Positions 8,289 to 20,033 are shown, numbered from the stretch's first letter. The stretch: 64,000 nucleotides of DNA from Polaribacter sp. SA4-12 (GCF_002163675.1 NZ_CP019334.1:3143501-3207500); one strand, 5' to 3'. The notes: generated by a model not told the origin, from the sequence alone. A program made the numbers and translations.

Positions 8289-9125
8289 ATGAGTACATTT
8301 GATCAATTAGTAGAGTACGCTAAAGAAAATCCAATTTGGGCTGCATTATATGCATCTCTTTTTACTTGGGGGTTAACAGCTGCAGGAGCAGCATTAGTAT
8401 TCTTTTTTAAAAAATTAAATCGAGCAGTTTTAGACGGAATGTTAGGTTTTACAGGTGGAGTTATGGTAGCTGCAAGTTTTTGGAGTTTATTAGCACCAGC
8501 AATAGATAACAGTCCTGGAGAAGGTTTTGTTAAAGTTTTACCCGCAGCAATTGGTTTTGGTTTAGGAGCTTTATCTCTTTTCGGAATGGATAAAATTTTA
8601 CCGCATTTACATATCAACTTTAAAGAAAATGAAGCAGAAGGTGTTAAAACAGAATTACATAGATCCACTTTACTGGTTTTAGCAATAACATTACATAATA
8701 TTCCAGAAGGTTTGGCAGTTGGAGTTTTGTTTGGAGCAGCATCAACCTTAGTAGGAGTGGAGCAAACAGAAATGGTAATTGCTGCAATTTCATTAGCAAT
8801 TGGTATCGGAATTCAGAATTTTCCAGAAGGTTTTGCAGTTGCAATGCCGTTAAGAAGACAAGGTGTTAGTAGGTTAAAAAGTTTTTGGTATGGACAATTA
8901 TCTGCAGTTGTAGAACCAGTTGCAGCTGTTTTAGGAGCATTAGCAGTATCATTTTTTACACCAATTTTACCTTATGCTTTAGCATTTGCAGCAGGAGCAA
9001 TGATTTTTGTAGTTGTTGAAGAAGTGATTCCAGAAACACAAAGAGATAAATATACAGATATTGCTACACTTGGTTTTATTGGTGGATTTATTGTGATGAT
9101 GTCTTTAGATGTAGGTTTAGGATAG
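8289..9125 (+). CDS. ZIP-family divalent metal transporter
   Basis: This 278-residue inner-membrane protein has about eight hydrophobic segments. The ZIP signatures are HNIPEGLAVGV near residue 136 and NFPEGFAVAMP near residue 177, which carry the metal-binding His and Glu residues of the transport path. It resembles ZupT/GufA-type transporters of Zn, Fe or Mn. It follows a metal-sensing repressor and ends at a strong terminator, so the two genes form a small metal-homeostasis operon. Confidence 0.94.
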   Translation: MSTFDQLVEYAKENPIWAALYASLFTWGLTAAGAALVFFFKKLNRAVLDGMLGFTGGVMVAASFWSLLAPAIDNSPGEGFVKVLPAAIGFGLGALSLFGMDKILPHLHINFKENEAEGVKTELHRSTLLVLAITLHNIPEGLAVGVLFGAASTLVGVEQTEMVIAAISLAIGIGIQNFPEGFAVAMPLRRQGVSRLKSFWYGQLSAVVEPVAAVLGALAVSFFTPILPYALAFAAGAMIFVVVEEVIPETQRDKYTDIATLGFIGGFIVMMSLDVGLG

Positions 9126-9150
9126 AGCTTAATTAAAAAATATAATTATA

Positions 9151-9179
9151 AAGCCAAACAATAACTGTTTGGCTTTTTG
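9151..9179 (+). terminator. Intrinsic terminator after the ZIP gene
   Basis: A 10-bp perfect stem (9151-9160 with 9166-9175) with a 5-base loop is followed by a T run. Confidence 0.9.
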
Positions 9180-9202
9180 TATTTTGCAGTAAAAATAGTT
9201 CT

Positions 9203-12200
9203 GTGCAAAATTCATCTACATTTCAAGTTTATAATGCTTCAGCAGGAAGTGGTAAAACGTTTACACTTGTAAAAGAGTACTTAAAAGTTTTATTAAATTC
9301 TGATGATATTTTTTCGTTTCAAAAAATATTAGCAATTACGTTTACCAACAAAGCTGCTGGTGAAATGAAAGAGCGTGTTTTGTCTAGCTTAGAAGATTTT
9401 GCTGATGGTAAAGAAAATGACTTATTTAATATCCTAATCAAGGAAATTTCTGTTGATAAATCATTAATTCAGGAAAGAAGTAAGAGAATACTAGACGCGA
9501 TTTTACAGAATTATTCTGCTTTTTCAATTACAACTATTGATAGTTTTACACATAAAATCATTAAAAGCTTTGCTTTCGATTTAGGTTTGTCGCTTAATTT
9601 TGAAGTAGAAATGGATGCAGTTTCTTTACTTAACGAAGCTGTAGATGTGTTAATTTCTAAAATTGGAACAGATAAAAAACTGACAAATCTATTGATTGAT
9701 TATTCTTTAGATAAAACTGATGATGATAAATCTTGGGATATTTCTAGAGATTTAAGTGAGTTTGCAAGAATTTTACTAAATGAAGATGACGTAAAACACT
9801 TTAGAAGTTTAGCAGATAAACAATTAGACGATTTTACAAATTTAAAGACGAAGCTCTATAATCAACAGAAAGAATTAAAAGAATCGATTAAAGAGATTGG
9901 TGCAGAATGTCTTCAAATTATTGAGAATAATGATTTAGAGCATAAAGATTTTATGCGAGGAACTATTCCTAAATTCTTTAACGACTTAAGTACAAAATCT
10001 GTCAATATTGATTTTATCAAACGAAGTGAAACAATCAAAAAGGCGATAGATAATAATCAATATTATTCAAAATCGACTTTAGATGCTGTTGCAGCTTCCA
10101 TAGAACAAATAATTCCTGATATTATCCGATTATTTAAAGAGTCTGAGTTAATTTTTCAGCAATTTTCAATGAATAAATTAGCGTTGAAAAGTATCATTCC
10201 TTTAGCTGTTTTAAATAATATCAATTCTGAATTAGAAACTATAAAAGAAGATAATAACATTCGATTGAACGCAGAGTTTAATCAGCTTATTTCTGATAAC
10301 ATAAAAGACCAACCAGCGCCATTTATTTATGAAAGGATTGGGCAGCGATTTCAACATTATTTTATTGATGAAATGCAGGATACTTCTGTGTTACAATGGC
10401 AAAATTTAGTTCCGTTAATTGATAATACTTTAGCGCAAGAAAATAGTAATTTATTGTTGGTTGGCGATGGTAAACAAGCAATTTACAGATGGCGAGGAGG
10501 AAAAGCAGAACAGTTTATTGAGTTAGGTTCAGATAGAGTAAATCCTTTTCATGTTTCAAAAGAAATTAAAAACTTAGAAACCAATTTCAGGAGTTATTCC
10601 GAAATCATCAATTTTAATAATACATTTTTTCAGCATACTGCTAATTTCCTTCAAAATGAATCGTATAAACATTTGTTTGTAGAAGGGAATAAGCAAATAG
10701 AAAATTCTAAAAAAGGTGGTTATGTTTCGTTAAGTTTTCTTGATAAAAATGAAGATAAAGACATTGAGAAAGTAAAATATCCACAGAAAGTTTTAGAAAA
10801 AATAAATCAATTAAAGGAGAGCTTTTCTTTAAATGAAATCTGTGTTTTAACAAGAACAAGAAAAGATGGAGTTGCTGTTGCAAATTATCTTTCAAAGCAA
10901 GGTGTGAATATTGTTTCTTCAGAAACATTGTTGCTTCAAAATAGTGGAAAGGTTTCTTTTATTATTGACATTCTAAAGGTTTTTCAAAACCCAAGTGATG
11001 AAGAGTCTCGTTTTGAAATGCTTTATTTTTTACATCAACATTTAGAAATAGCAGGTCCTAAAAATGATTTTTTTAAAGAATTTTCTAAAGCTGATAATCA
11101 AACTATTTTAGAGTATTTAAAAAGTTACGGAGTTTCGTTTGATGCTTCGTCTTTTCATCAATTACCATTTTACGAAAAAATAGAAGAGATAATTAGAGGT
11201 TTTAATTTGGTTAATTCTTCGGATGCTTATATTCAGTTTTTCTTAGATGTCGTTTTAGAACGACAAAGAAATGGAACTGATATTGGTGAGTTTTTAGAAT
11301 TTTGGGAACTCAAAAAAGATAGATTGAGTATTGTTGCGCCAGAAAGCGCAAGTGCTGTTCAGATAATGACGATTCATAAATCTAAAGGATTAGAGTTTCC
11401 TGTCGTTATTTTTCCTTGTGATGTTGATATTTATAGACAAATAAAACCAAAATCGTGGCTAAATGAATTGCCAGAATCTTATGATGGTTTTAGTGAACTT
11501 TTGGTAGATTATAGTAAGAGTTTAAGTATTGTGAGCGAAAGAGGTTTGGATATTTATAATCATCAAAGAGAAGAATTAGAACTAGATAATTTTAATTTAT
11601 TATATGTTACTTTAACTAGAGCTGTAGAGCAATTACACGTTATAACTGAGAAAAAACTATCTTCCAAAGGTGAAGAGAATGCAAATTTCTATTCAGGTGT
11701 TTTTATTAATTATTTAAAACAACAAGATCTTTGGAATGATGAGGTTTTAGAATATTCTTTTGGTGATGAAAAAAGAGTGAGTAAAAATGAAACAGAAACT
11801 TCTGTAGCTGAAATTCACGAGAAATTTATTTCAACACCTTGGCAAGAACATAATATCGTTTTATTAGCGAATTCTTCTAAATTATGGAATACAGAACAAG
11901 GTGAGGCTATTAATTTTGGAAATTTATTTCATGAAATATTTGCTAAAATTATCACTAAAAAAGATGTTGATAGTGTTGTTTCTCAATACAATCAGCAAGG
12001 TGTTTTAGATGATGATCAAACAGCGTTTATCAAAAAAAGTATTTATGATGTTGTAAATCACCCAGATTTAGCAATTTACTTCTCTGATAATGTTGTGGTT
12101 TTTAATGAAAGAGAAATTGTAGATATAGACAATTTAGTGATTATTCCTGATAGACTCGTTTTTACTGCAAAAAGGGAAGTTGTAATTATTGATTATAAGA

Positions 12201-12331
12201 CAGGAAATCCATCAACAGAACATCATCAACAGCTTTTAAAATATGAAAGAGTTTTAATGTCGATGAATTATAAAGTTGGAAAAAAAATACTAATATATAT
12301 TAATAATGAAATTGATGTAGTTGAAGTATAA
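9203..12331 (+). CDS. UvrD-family helicase/nuclease, AddA/RecB-like
   Basis: This 1042-residue protein starts with GTG; the Walker A motif NASAGSGKTF follows within 20 residues, so an upstream start is unlikely. Superfamily 1 motifs follow: FTNKAAGEMKER, DEMQDTS near residue 395, GDGKQAIYRWRGG, and MTIHKSKGLEFP near residue 725. The C-terminus has a PD-(D/E)XK nuclease signature (VIIDYKTG). It should act in double-strand break repair as one subunit of an AddAB/RecBCD-type exonuclease. The partner AddB-like gene is not adjacent here, which differs from the usual pairing. It begins 24 bases after the ZIP terminator. Confidence 0.92.
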   Translation: MQNSSTFQVYNASAGSGKTFTLVKEYLKVLLNSDDIFSFQKILAITFTNKAAGEMKERVLSSLEDFADGKENDLFNILIKEISVDKSLIQERSKRILDAILQNYSAFSITTIDSFTHKIIKSFAFDLGLSLNFEVEMDAVSLLNEAVDVLISKIGTDKKLTNLLIDYSLDKTDDDKSWDISRDLSEFARILLNEDDVKHFRSLADKQLDDFTNLKTKLYNQQKELKESIKEIGAECLQIIENNDLEHKDFMRGTIPKFFNDLSTKSVNIDFIKRSETIKKAIDNNQYYSKSTLDAVAASIEQIIPDIIRLFKESELIFQQFSMNKLALKSIIPLAVLNNINSELETIKEDNNIRLNAEFNQLISDNIKDQPAPFIYERIGQRFQHYFIDEMQDTSVLQWQNLVPLIDNTLAQENSNLLLVGDGKQAIYRWRGGKAEQFIELGSDRVNPFHVSKEIKNLETNFRSYSEIINFNNTFFQHTANFLQNESYKHLFVEGNKQIENSKKGGYVSLSFLDKNEDKDIEKVKYPQKVLEKINQLKESFSLNEICVLTRTRKDGVAVANYLSKQGVNIVSSETLLLQNSGKVSFIIDILKVFQNPSDEESRFEMLYFLHQHLEIAGPKNDFFKEFSKADNQTILEYLKSYGVSFDASSFHQLPFYEKIEEIIRGFNLVNSSDAYIQFFLDVVLERQRNGTDIGEFLEFWELKKDRLSIVAPESASAVQIMTIHKSKGLEFPVVIFPCDVDIYRQIKPKSWLNELPESYDGFSELLVDYSKSLSIVSERGLDIYNHQREELELDNFNLLYVTLTRAVEQLHVITEKKLSSKGEENANFYSGVFINYLKQQDLWNDEVLEYSFGDEKRVSKNETETSVAEIHEKFISTPWQEHNIVLLANSSKLWNTEQGEAINFGNLFHEIFAKIITKKDVDSVVSQYNQQGVLDDDQTAFIKKSIYDVVNHPDLAIYFSDNVVVFNEREIVDIDNLVIIPDRLVFTAKREVVIIDYKTGNPSTEHHQQLLKYERVLMSMNYKVGKKILIYINNEIDVVEV

Positions 12332-12379
12332 TCAAAAAAAATAAACTTTGTAACTTCGCATTTCTTAATTTGATAAAAA

Positions 12380-13573
12380 ATGTACGGTAAAATTAAAGAT
12401 ACTCTAAAGAAAGAGATTCAAGAAATAAAGGATGCTGGTTTATATAAGTCTGAAAGAATTATAACTTCATCACAAGATGCAGTTATAAAAATTTCTACTG
12501 GCGAAGAGGTAATTAACTTTTGTGCCAATAACTATTTAGGGTTGTCAAATCATCCAGAAGTAATTCAAGCAGCAAAAGATACTATGGATACGCATGGTTT
12601 CGGAATGTCGTCTGTAAGATTTATCTGCGGAACACAAGATATTCACAAGCAGCTAGAAAAAACAATTGCTAATTTCTACACAACAGAAGACACGATATTA
12701 TATGCAGCAGCTTTTGATGCAAATGGAGGTGTTTTTGAACCTTTGTTAACTAAAGAAGATGCAATTATTTCTGATAGTTTAAATCATGCTTCAATTATTG
12801 ACGGAGTTCGTTTGTGTAAAGCTGCACGTTATCGTTATAATAATAATGACATGACTTCTTTAGAAGAACAATTGATTGAAGCAAATAAACAAAATCACAG
12901 ATTTAAAATTATTGTTACTGACGGTGTTTTTTCAATGGATGGAATTGTCGCTAAGTTAGATGAGATTTGTGATTTAGCAGATAAATATGATGCTTTAGTT
13001 ATGGTTGATGAATGCCATGCAACTGGTTTTATAGGGAAAACAGGAAGAGGAACTGTTGAATTAAAGAATGTAATGGACAGGGTTGATATTGTAACTGGTA
13101 CTTTAGGGAAAGCTTTAGGAGGTGCAATGGGAGGTTATACAACTGGTAAAAAAGAAATTATTGAAATTTTACGTCAACGATCAAGACCTTATTTGTTTTC
13201 AAATTCTTTAGCACCTGGAATTGTAGGGGCAACTTTAAAAGTATTCGATTTAATTTCTGATGATACTTCACTTAGAGATAAATTAGAATGGAATACCAAT
13301 TACTTTAGAACAGAAATGGAAAAAGCAGGTTTCGATTTAGTTGGTGCAGACGCAGCAATTGTTCCTGTTATGTTATATGACGCTAAATTGTCTCAAGTAA
13401 TGGCAAATAAGTTATTAGAAAAAGGAATATATGTTATTGGTTTCTTTTTTCCTGTTGTTCCTAAAGAAAAAGCGAGGATAAGGGTGCAGTTATCAGCTGC
13501 TCATACCAAAGATCATCTAAATAAAGCTATTACTGCCTTTATTGAAGTGGGTAGGGAGTTGAAAATAATTTAG
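12380..13573 (+). CDS. kbl: Glycine C-acetyltransferase (2-amino-3-ketobutyrate CoA ligase)
   Basis: The 397-residue PLP enzyme belongs to the alpha-oxoamine synthase family and converts 2-amino-3-ketobutyrate plus CoA to glycine plus acetyl-CoA in threonine breakdown. The family pattern is clear: [40 protein letters not shown], and the PLP lysine in [13 protein letters not shown] near residue 244. Length is typical. Threonine dehydrogenase is not adjacent. Related enzymes (KBL, BioF, serine palmitoyltransferase) share the fold, but the SVRFICGTQ region fits KBL best. Confidence 0.95.
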   Translation: MYGKIKDTLKKEIQEIKDAGLYKSERIITSSQDAVIKISTGEEVINFCANNYLGLSNHPEVIQAAKDTMDTHGFGMSSVRFICGTQDIHKQLEKTIANFYTTEDTILYAAAFDANGGVFEPLLTKEDAIISDSLNHASIIDGVRLCKAARYRYNNNDMTSLEEQLIEANKQNHRFKIIVTDGVFSMDGIVAKLDEICDLADKYDALVMVDECHATGFIGKTGRGTVELKNVMDRVDIVTGTLGKALGGAMGGYTTGKKEIIEILRQRSRPYLFSNSLAPGIVGATLKVFDLISDDTSLRDKLEWNTNYFRTEMEKAGFDLVGADAAIVPVMLYDAKLSQVMANKLLEKGIYVIGFFFPVVPKEKARIRVQLSAAHTKDHLNKAITAFIEVGRELKII

Positions 13574-13614
13574 AATAGATAAAAACTTGCGGTTTTAGTA
13601 ATATTTTATAGATT

Positions 13615-13622
13615 TATCTTTG
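13615..13622 (+). promoter_or_regulatory. Promoter -7 box for the OmpA-like gene
   Basis: TATCTTTG matches TAnnTTTG, 66 bases upstream of the ATG at 13689. Confidence 0.6.
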
Positions 13623-13688
13623 TAGATAAGTTTTAAGAACTTACTTTTGCTTATAATAATAACGAACTTTTAATTTAAAAATTTGATA

Positions 13689-15044
13689 ATGAAACAATTA
13701 AAATTAGCTGTGATAGCTTTGTTTACGTTGGTAACAGTTAGTAACGTAAACGCACAAGATGAAAACAACCCTTGGGCTGTAGGATTTGGTGTAAACATAG
13801 TAGATTTCTATAATGGAGATGATTTTACTAAACAACTTGAAGATTTAGTAGGGAATAAAGATTGGAATATCTTACCTTCTATATCTAGAATTTCTGGAGA
13901 AAAATATTTAGATAAAGGTTTTTCTTTACAATTAGCTGGGTCTATAAATAAAATAGAAACTGTAAGTATAGAAGATGATTCTGATTTTCTTTATTGGGCT
14001 TTTGATGCAATTGTTAAGTATGATTTAAATAACTTAGTAGGTGATACTTCTTGGTTTGATCCTTATGTATATTTAGGTGGAGGTTATACTTCTGTTGATT
14101 CTAATGGTGAAGGAATGGCTAACGTAGGTTTTGGTTTTAATACTTGGTTTAATGAAAACCTAGGGTTAAATTTTCAAACAGGAACAAAAGTAGGTTTTTC
14201 TGATAATGTTAGATCTCATTACCAAACTGCTTTAGGTTTAGTAATTAAATTTGGCGGAAAAGACACTGATTCTGATGGTGTATATGATAAAGATGATGCT
14301 TGTCCAGAGGTTGCAGGTTTAAAAGAATTTAACGGTTGTCCTGATGCTGATGGCGATGGAGTAAAAGATTCTGATGATGCTTGTCCTAATGTTGCAGGTT
14401 TAGCAGCTATGAATGGTTGTCCTGATTCTGACGGAGACGGTGTAGCTGATAAAGATGATATGTGTGCTAATTCTAAAGGAACTAAAGCTAACAAAGGTTG
14501 TCCTGATACTGACGGAGATGGTGTTGTTGATAAAGATGATAAATGTGCTTCTATAGCTGGACCAGCTGCTAATGCAGGTTGTCCTTGGCCAGATACTGAT
14601 GGAGATAGCATTTTAGATAAAGATGATAAATGTCCAAATGTTGCAGGTGTTGCTTCTGAGGGTGGTTGTCCAGAAAAAGTAATAACTAAAGAAGCTAGTG
14701 CAGCAATTGCATTTACAGCTAAATCTATATTATTTAATACTGGAAGATCTTCATTTAAATCTGGAGTTACTAAACAATTAGATGCTATTGTAGCTATTAT
14801 GAATAAAAACCCAAGAGCAACATTTGCTATTGGAGGTCATACAGATAGTTCTGGTTCTGCATCAGTTAACTTAAATATTTCTAATAAAAGAGCAATTGCT
14901 GTTAGAGATTACTTAGTTAGAAAAGGTGTAGATGCTACTAGATTAGAAGCAAAAGGATTCGGAGAAGGATTCCCAGTTGATTCTAATAAAACTAGAGCAG
15001 GTAGAGCTAACAACAGAAGAGTTGAGATTAAAGTTACTAACTAG
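13689..15044 (+). CDS. OmpA-family outer-membrane protein with thrombospondin type 3 repeats
   Basis: The 451-residue product starts at 13689, where the ATG gives a standard signal peptide ending VNAQ. Residues of about 25-190 form an N-terminal barrel. Five Asp-rich calcium-binding type 3 repeats follow (pattern DxDGDGVxDxDDxCP), then a C-terminal OmpA peptidoglycan-binding domain with GGHTDSSGS and NNRRVEIKV. Such proteins anchor the outer membrane to the cell wall and are usually abundant. A single promoter and a terminator flank the gene. Confidence 0.94.
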   Translation: MKQLKLAVIALFTLVTVSNVNAQDENNPWAVGFGVNIVDFYNGDDFTKQLEDLVGNKDWNILPSISRISGEKYLDKGFSLQLAGSINKIETVSIEDDSDFLYWAFDAIVKYDLNNLVGDTSWFDPYVYLGGGYTSVDSNGEGMANVGFGFNTWFNENLGLNFQTGTKVGFSDNVRSHYQTALGLVIKFGGKDTDSDGVYDKDDACPEVAGLKEFNGCPDADGDGVKDSDDACPNVAGLAAMNGCPDSDGDGVADKDDMCANSKGTKANKGCPDTDGDGVVDKDDKCASIAGPAANAGCPWPDTDGDSILDKDDKCPNVAGVASEGGCPEKVITKEASAAIAFTAKSILFNTGRSSFKSGVTKQLDAIVAIMNKNPRATFAIGGHTDSSGSASVNLNISNKRAIAVRDYLVRKGVDATRLEAKGFGEGFPVDSNKTRAGRANNRRVEIKVTN

Positions 15045-15065
15045 TATCTTTTTTAAATAAAATTT

Positions 15066-15098
15066 AAAAGCCTCATCAATTTGATGAGGCTTTTTTTT
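15066..15098 (+). terminator. Intrinsic terminator after the OmpA-like gene
   Basis: A 10-bp perfect stem (15069-15078 with 15082-15091) with a 3-base loop is followed by eight Ts. Confidence 0.92.
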
Positions 15099-15154
15099 AT
15101 ATTCATAATTTTCGTTTTAAAGTAAAAAAACTTTTTAGTTTCATTCTAAAAAAT

Positions 15155-15162
15155 TACCTTTG
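15155..15162 (+). promoter_or_regulatory. Promoter -7 box for atpD-atpC
   Basis: TACCTTTG matches TAnnTTTG and lies 59 bases upstream of atpD. Confidence 0.65.
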
Positions 15163-15176
15163 CATCCTGAAAATGA

Positions 15177-16730
<1,554 letters not shown>

Positions 16731-16751
16731 TAATCGTTTAAAATATACTAT

Positions 16752-17045
16752 ATGTATTTAGAGATTGTAACACCAGAAGCTATTTTATTTTCATCAGAAG
16801 TTGATTCTTTATCAGTTCCTGGAGTAGATGGAGAGTTTCAAATGCTAAATAATCACGCGCCAGTTGTTTCTAATTTAATAGAAGGAACAGTTAAAATTCA
16901 CGTTCATTCTCAAACTAATTTAAAATTAGATGAGTTGGATGGAAAGTTAATTCCTGATGGAGCTGATGATAAAATTTTAACACTACTTATTAATTCTGGA
17001 ACATTAGAATTAAATGATAATAAAGCAATTATTTTAGCAGATTAA
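16752..17045 (+). CDS. atpC: F1Fo ATP synthase subunit epsilon, short form
   Basis: The 97-residue protein has the N-terminal beta-sandwich of epsilon (IVTPEAILFSSEVDSL, VPGVDGEFQMLNNHAP). It lacks the C-terminal helical hairpin, which inhibits ATPase in many bacteria; the short form is common in this phylum. It is co-transcribed with atpD and ends at a strong terminator. Confidence 0.95.
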   Translation: MYLEIVTPEAILFSSEVDSLSVPGVDGEFQMLNNHAPVVSNLIEGTVKIHVHSQTNLKLDELDGKLIPDGADDKILTLLINSGTLELNDNKAIILAD

Positions 17046-17068
17046 ATTCTTAAAATAATTATAAATTA

Positions 17069-17104
17069 AAGGTCTCAAAACAATTATGTTTTGAGACCTT
17101 TTTT
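17069..17104 (+). terminator. Intrinsic terminator after atpC
   Basis: A 13-bp perfect stem (17069-17081 with 17088-17100) with a 6-base loop is followed by a T run. Confidence 0.93.
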
Positions 17105-17377
17105 AATTAAAACACTTTTATAGTAAGGTGTTTTTGCGCAATTTCCCCTGACTACTTTTTCTTAATTTCTATTACAAAATTGATTATTCTTCTTCAATAA
17201 TGCATCAGTGTAAACCATGATAATTAAACAGGTAAAACACCCTTTTTAAGAAAGTGTTAAGTTGGTTTTTTAGGGTTAAAGTGTAGGTATATAGTGTTTT
17301 ATGTGTGTTTTTATTTTTTATTTTTTGTAAGTTCTAATTATATTGTATTTTCATAGAAATTAATCTAATTTTTATTT
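17105..17377. other. Intergenic region before the lipoprotein/two-component operon
   Basis: After the atpC terminator there is a second, weaker hairpin (17109-17117 with 17125-17134) and then AT-rich sequence. I see no coding region, tRNA or exact TAnnTTTG box. A near match with one extra base (TA, TTT, TTTG) lies near 17320-17328 and may be the promoter of the next operon. Confidence 0.5.
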
Positions 17378-17992
17378 ATGAAAACATCTTATAATTTTTT
17401 TTCAATCTTATTTATCTCATTATTCATTTTTAGTTGTAAAACTGAATGCAATCATGAAGATCATAAAATTAATGATTCTAGACCTTCTAACGCAATCAGT
17501 TATCAAGAAATGGCAAGTATGTTTAATCAATACGATATTGGCCAGAAAAAGGTGTTAGATAAATATAGAGGAGAGTTTACAAAAGATCCTAAAGATGCAA
17601 TTGAAAGTATTTCTCACTTTTATGAACTAAATGATTTAAAGCAATACATTGCTTATTTAGAAAAATTATCAAAAGAAAAAGAAATAAAATTAACAGGAAT
17701 AAGAATTTTCTCAGCAGCATACCCAAGAGAGCATTCAGATAGATCTTTAAGAGGAAGACACACTTTAGTTTTTATGCCAACTGCAAAAATTGGTGATAAA
17801 TATGATGTTGCTTTTGAACCTTTATATTCTGAAAAAGGACAACCTATTCAGTTTACAGAATTTTTAGATAAATATAGTGGCAAAGAAACGAAACAAGTTA
17901 ATAGAGCTTCTTTTATTCCATTTATGAATACACAGGTTAAATTATTACTTAGTTCTGGAGCAAATAGATTAGATCCTACACCACCAATGTAA
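17378..17992 (+). CDS. Lipoprotein of unknown function in a two-component operon
   Basis: The 204-residue product has a lipoprotein signal (hydrophobic run, then LFIFSCKTE, lipidated Cys near residue 20) and a polar mature part with no domain I recognise. It includes an amphipathic helix region (about 75-110) and a C-terminus rich in Pro. It is the first gene of a tight cluster with a membrane protein one base downstream, then a histidine kinase and a response regulator. A sensory or signal-presenting role is possible but only inferred from position. Confidence 0.75.
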   Translation: MKTSYNFFSILFISLFIFSCKTECNHEDHKINDSRPSNAISYQEMASMFNQYDIGQKKVLDKYRGEFTKDPKDAIESISHFYELNDLKQYIAYLEKLSKEKEIKLTGIRIFSAAYPREHSDRSLRGRHTLVFMPTAKIGDKYDVAFEPLYSEKGQPIQFTEFLDKYSGKETKQVNRASFIPFMNTQVKLLLSSGANRLDPTPPM

Positions 17993-17993
17993 T

Positions 17994-18644
17994 ATGTTAA
18001 TCAATATTATCTATTTATTATCATTCATATCTACATTAATTTATGTCGTTTTCTATTTTAGAAAATCTTTCGATATAAATTTAAGATATTTTTCAGCATA
18101 TTTGTTTTTTATGTTTTTACTTGAGGTTATTGCGAAGTATGTTAAATATCTAGGATATGATAATTTGTGGGTTTATAACAGCCTTACCTTTATTGAGTTT
18201 AATTGTTTATTCTTTTTTTTAATAGGGGTTATTTTATCAATAAAAATTAAAAAAATAGTATTGTATATAGTGTACATCTTCAATACTATTTATATTCTAA
18301 CTAATATATATTATTTATGGTTAGAAGATTATTTTGTAACTTATAACTCTATTGCGTCAATTTCAGGAAGTTTTTTAATATCAATAGTTATATTTTTGTT
18401 TTTTAGAGATTTTTTAAATTCTGATAAAATTTTAAATTATAGGAAAACTCTTTCTTTTTGGATCTCTTTTGGTTTGTTGTTTTATTATTTAGGAACAATT
18501 CCTTTTACTAGCATAATTAATTTTTTGAATTATATTCCACAATCAAGTAAAATATATTTGATTAAAGTTCAATTTTTTTTAACAATATTTATGTATTGTT
18601 GTTTTATATTCGGAGCCTTATGGAGTCAAAAGCGAGTCAAATAA
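17994..18644 (+). CDS. Integral membrane protein of unknown function
   Basis: The 216-residue protein is almost entirely hydrophobic, with about seven predicted membrane helices separated by short Lys-rich loops (for example SIKIKKIVLYIVY). The start is one base after the stop of the lipoprotein gene. The end overlaps the start of the histidine kinase by 25 bases, implying translational coupling. It may be the membrane sensor for the short kinase that follows. No family was recognised. Confidence 0.75.
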   Translation: MLINIIYLLSFISTLIYVVFYFRKSFDINLRYFSAYLFFMFLLEVIAKYVKYLGYDNLWVYNSLTFIEFNCLFFFLIGVILSIKIKKIVLYIVYIFNTIYILTNIYYLWLEDYFVTYNSIASISGSFLISIVIFLFFRDFLNSDKILNYRKTLSFWISFGLLFYYLGTIPFTSIINFLNYIPQSSKIYLIKVQFFLTIFMYCCFIFGALWSQKRVK

Positions 18645-19372
18645 TACTTTATGCAACAACATTAATAATAGTATTGTTCGTTATTTTTATAGTTTTGTTA
18701 TTTGGGTTTTTTCAAAAAAGGAAAAATTTATTGCTACAACAACAAGCGGAAAATAAAAAACGTTTTGAAAGAGAAATTGCTGAAACTCAAATAGAGATTA
18801 GAGAAGAAACCCTAAGAAATATTAGTTGGGAGTTGCACGATAATATTGGTCAGTTATTAACGTTGGCAAAAATTCAATTGCAAAGTGCTACAGTTGATAA
18901 TTTGAATGATGTTTCTGAAACGATAACAAAAGGTTTAACAGAAGTAAGAGCTTTATCAAAATTGATAAATCCAGAAGCAATAAAAAATATAAACCTGAAG
19001 GACGCTGTTCAACTAGAAATTGACCGATTTAATAGATTAAATTTTATCAAATCAACTTTAATAGTAACTGGTAAAGAGCAAAAGATAAACGAAAAAGCGA
19101 GTATTATTATTTTTAGAATATTGCAGGAATTTTTTTCAAATACGATTAAACATTCGAAAGCTTCTAATTTATTTGTTGAAATATCATTTAATGAAGGTGT
19201 ATTATATATTTTAGTAAAAGATGATGGAGTTGGCTTTTCATCCGAAGAAAATAAACCTACCGGAATTGGATTAGAAAATATTAAAAATAGAGCAAAATTA
19301 ATCGGGGCTACTGCTGTTTTTATATCCGAAATAAATAAAGGAACATCCTTAAATATAGTATATAAGTTATGA
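18620..19372 (+). CDS. Sensor histidine kinase, HisKA_3 type
   Basis: The product has 250 residues when started at the ATG at 18620. There is one N-terminal membrane helix (about 10-32), a coiled-coil segment, the HisKA_3 phosphoacceptor motif LRNISWELHDNIGQLL near residue 70, and a HATPase domain (SNTIKHSKAS, KDDGVGF, GIGLENI). It has no periplasmic sensing domain of its own, so the preceding membrane protein and lipoprotein may supply the input. Its last four bases overlap the start of the response regulator gene (ATGA). Confidence 0.93.
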   Translation: MESKASQIILYATTLIIVLFVIFIVLLFGFFQKRKNLLLQQQAENKKRFEREIAETQIEIREETLRNISWELHDNIGQLLTLAKIQLQSATVDNLNDVSETITKGLTEVRALSKLINPEAIKNINLKDAVQLEIDRFNRLNFIKSTLIVTGKEQKINEKASIIIFRILQEFFSNTIKHSKASNLFVEISFNEGVLYILVKDDGVGFSSEENKPTGIGLENIKNRAKLIGATAVFISEINKGTSLNIVYKL

Positions 19373-20013
19373 TAAAATATTCAGTTGTTATTGTAGATGA
19401 TCATACATTGCTTTCCCAAGCAATAGCTGCAATGGTTAATACATTCAGTAAATTTAAAGTGTTATATACTTGTAAAAACGGACAAGAATTAATTGATAAA
19501 TTTTCATCATCTCCCAAATTTATTCCTGATGTAGTTTTAATGGATATTAATATGCCAATAATGAACGGAATTGAAACTACAGAATGGATTACTAAAAACC
19601 ACCAAGAAGTTAATGTAATGGCGCTTTCTGTTGAAGATGAAGAAGCAACGATTCTAAAAATGCTAAAAGTTGGCGCTATTGGGTATTTGTTAAAAGATAC
19701 AGAAAAAGCGGTTTTAGAAAGTGCGTTGGTAGAAATAGTTGAAAACGGATTTTATCACACAAAAAGTGTGACAAATTTATTAATGAAATCACTTTCTGGT
19801 AATGGAAAAGAAGAAATTCTATTAAATGATAGACAGGTTACTTTTATGAAACATGCTTGTTCTGAATTAACCTATAAAGAAATTGCAGATAGAATGTGTT
19901 TAAGTCCAAAAACGATAGACGGATATAGAGATGTTTTATTTACAAAACTGAATGTAAAAAATAGAGTAGGATTAGTCATGTATGCTATTAAAAATAAAAT
20001 TTACACTCCATAA
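19369..20013 (+). CDS. NarL/LuxR-family response regulator
   Basis: The 214-residue protein has a receiver domain with Asp10 and Asp11, the phosphoacceptor Asp59 (LMDINMP) and a conserved Lys in LLKDTEK. The C-terminal LuxR-type helix-turn-helix (about 150-214) contains LTYKEIADRMCLSPKTIDGY. It overlaps the kinase gene by four bases and is its obvious partner. Target genes are unknown. Confidence 0.95.
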   Translation: MIKYSVVIVDDHTLLSQAIAAMVNTFSKFKVLYTCKNGQELIDKFSSSPKFIPDVVLMDINMPIMNGIETTEWITKNHQEVNVMALSVEDEEATILKMLKVGAIGYLLKDTEKAVLESALVEIVENGFYHTKSVTNLLMKSLSGNGKEEILLNDRQVTFMKHACSELTYKEIADRMCLSPKTIDGYRDVLFTKLNVKNRVGLVMYAIKNKIYTP

Positions 20014-20021
20014 AAAAAGTG

Positions 20022-20029
20022 TAAATTTG
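20022..20029 (+). promoter_or_regulatory. Promoter -7 box very close to the rbfA start codon
   Basis: TAAATTTG matches TAnnTTTG and ends only four bases before the ATG at 20034. Transcription from it would begin at or next to the start codon, giving a leaderless or near-leaderless mRNA. Confidence 0.5.
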
Positions 20030-20033
20030 CAGC

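Noticed and set aside
8303..8668. A 121-residue minus-strand open frame
   Set aside because: It lies fully inside the ZIP transporter gene on the other strand and shows no family features.
14219..14611. A 130-residue minus-strand open frame
   Set aside because: It is the antisense of the OmpA-like gene; its Ser/Pro-rich repeats mirror the Asp-rich repeats of the real gene.
14265..14675. Short regular repeats within the OmpA-like gene, looking like a repeat array
   Set aside because: They are the DNA behind the calcium-binding thrombospondin type 3 repeats of the protein, not a CRISPR or a mobile repeat.
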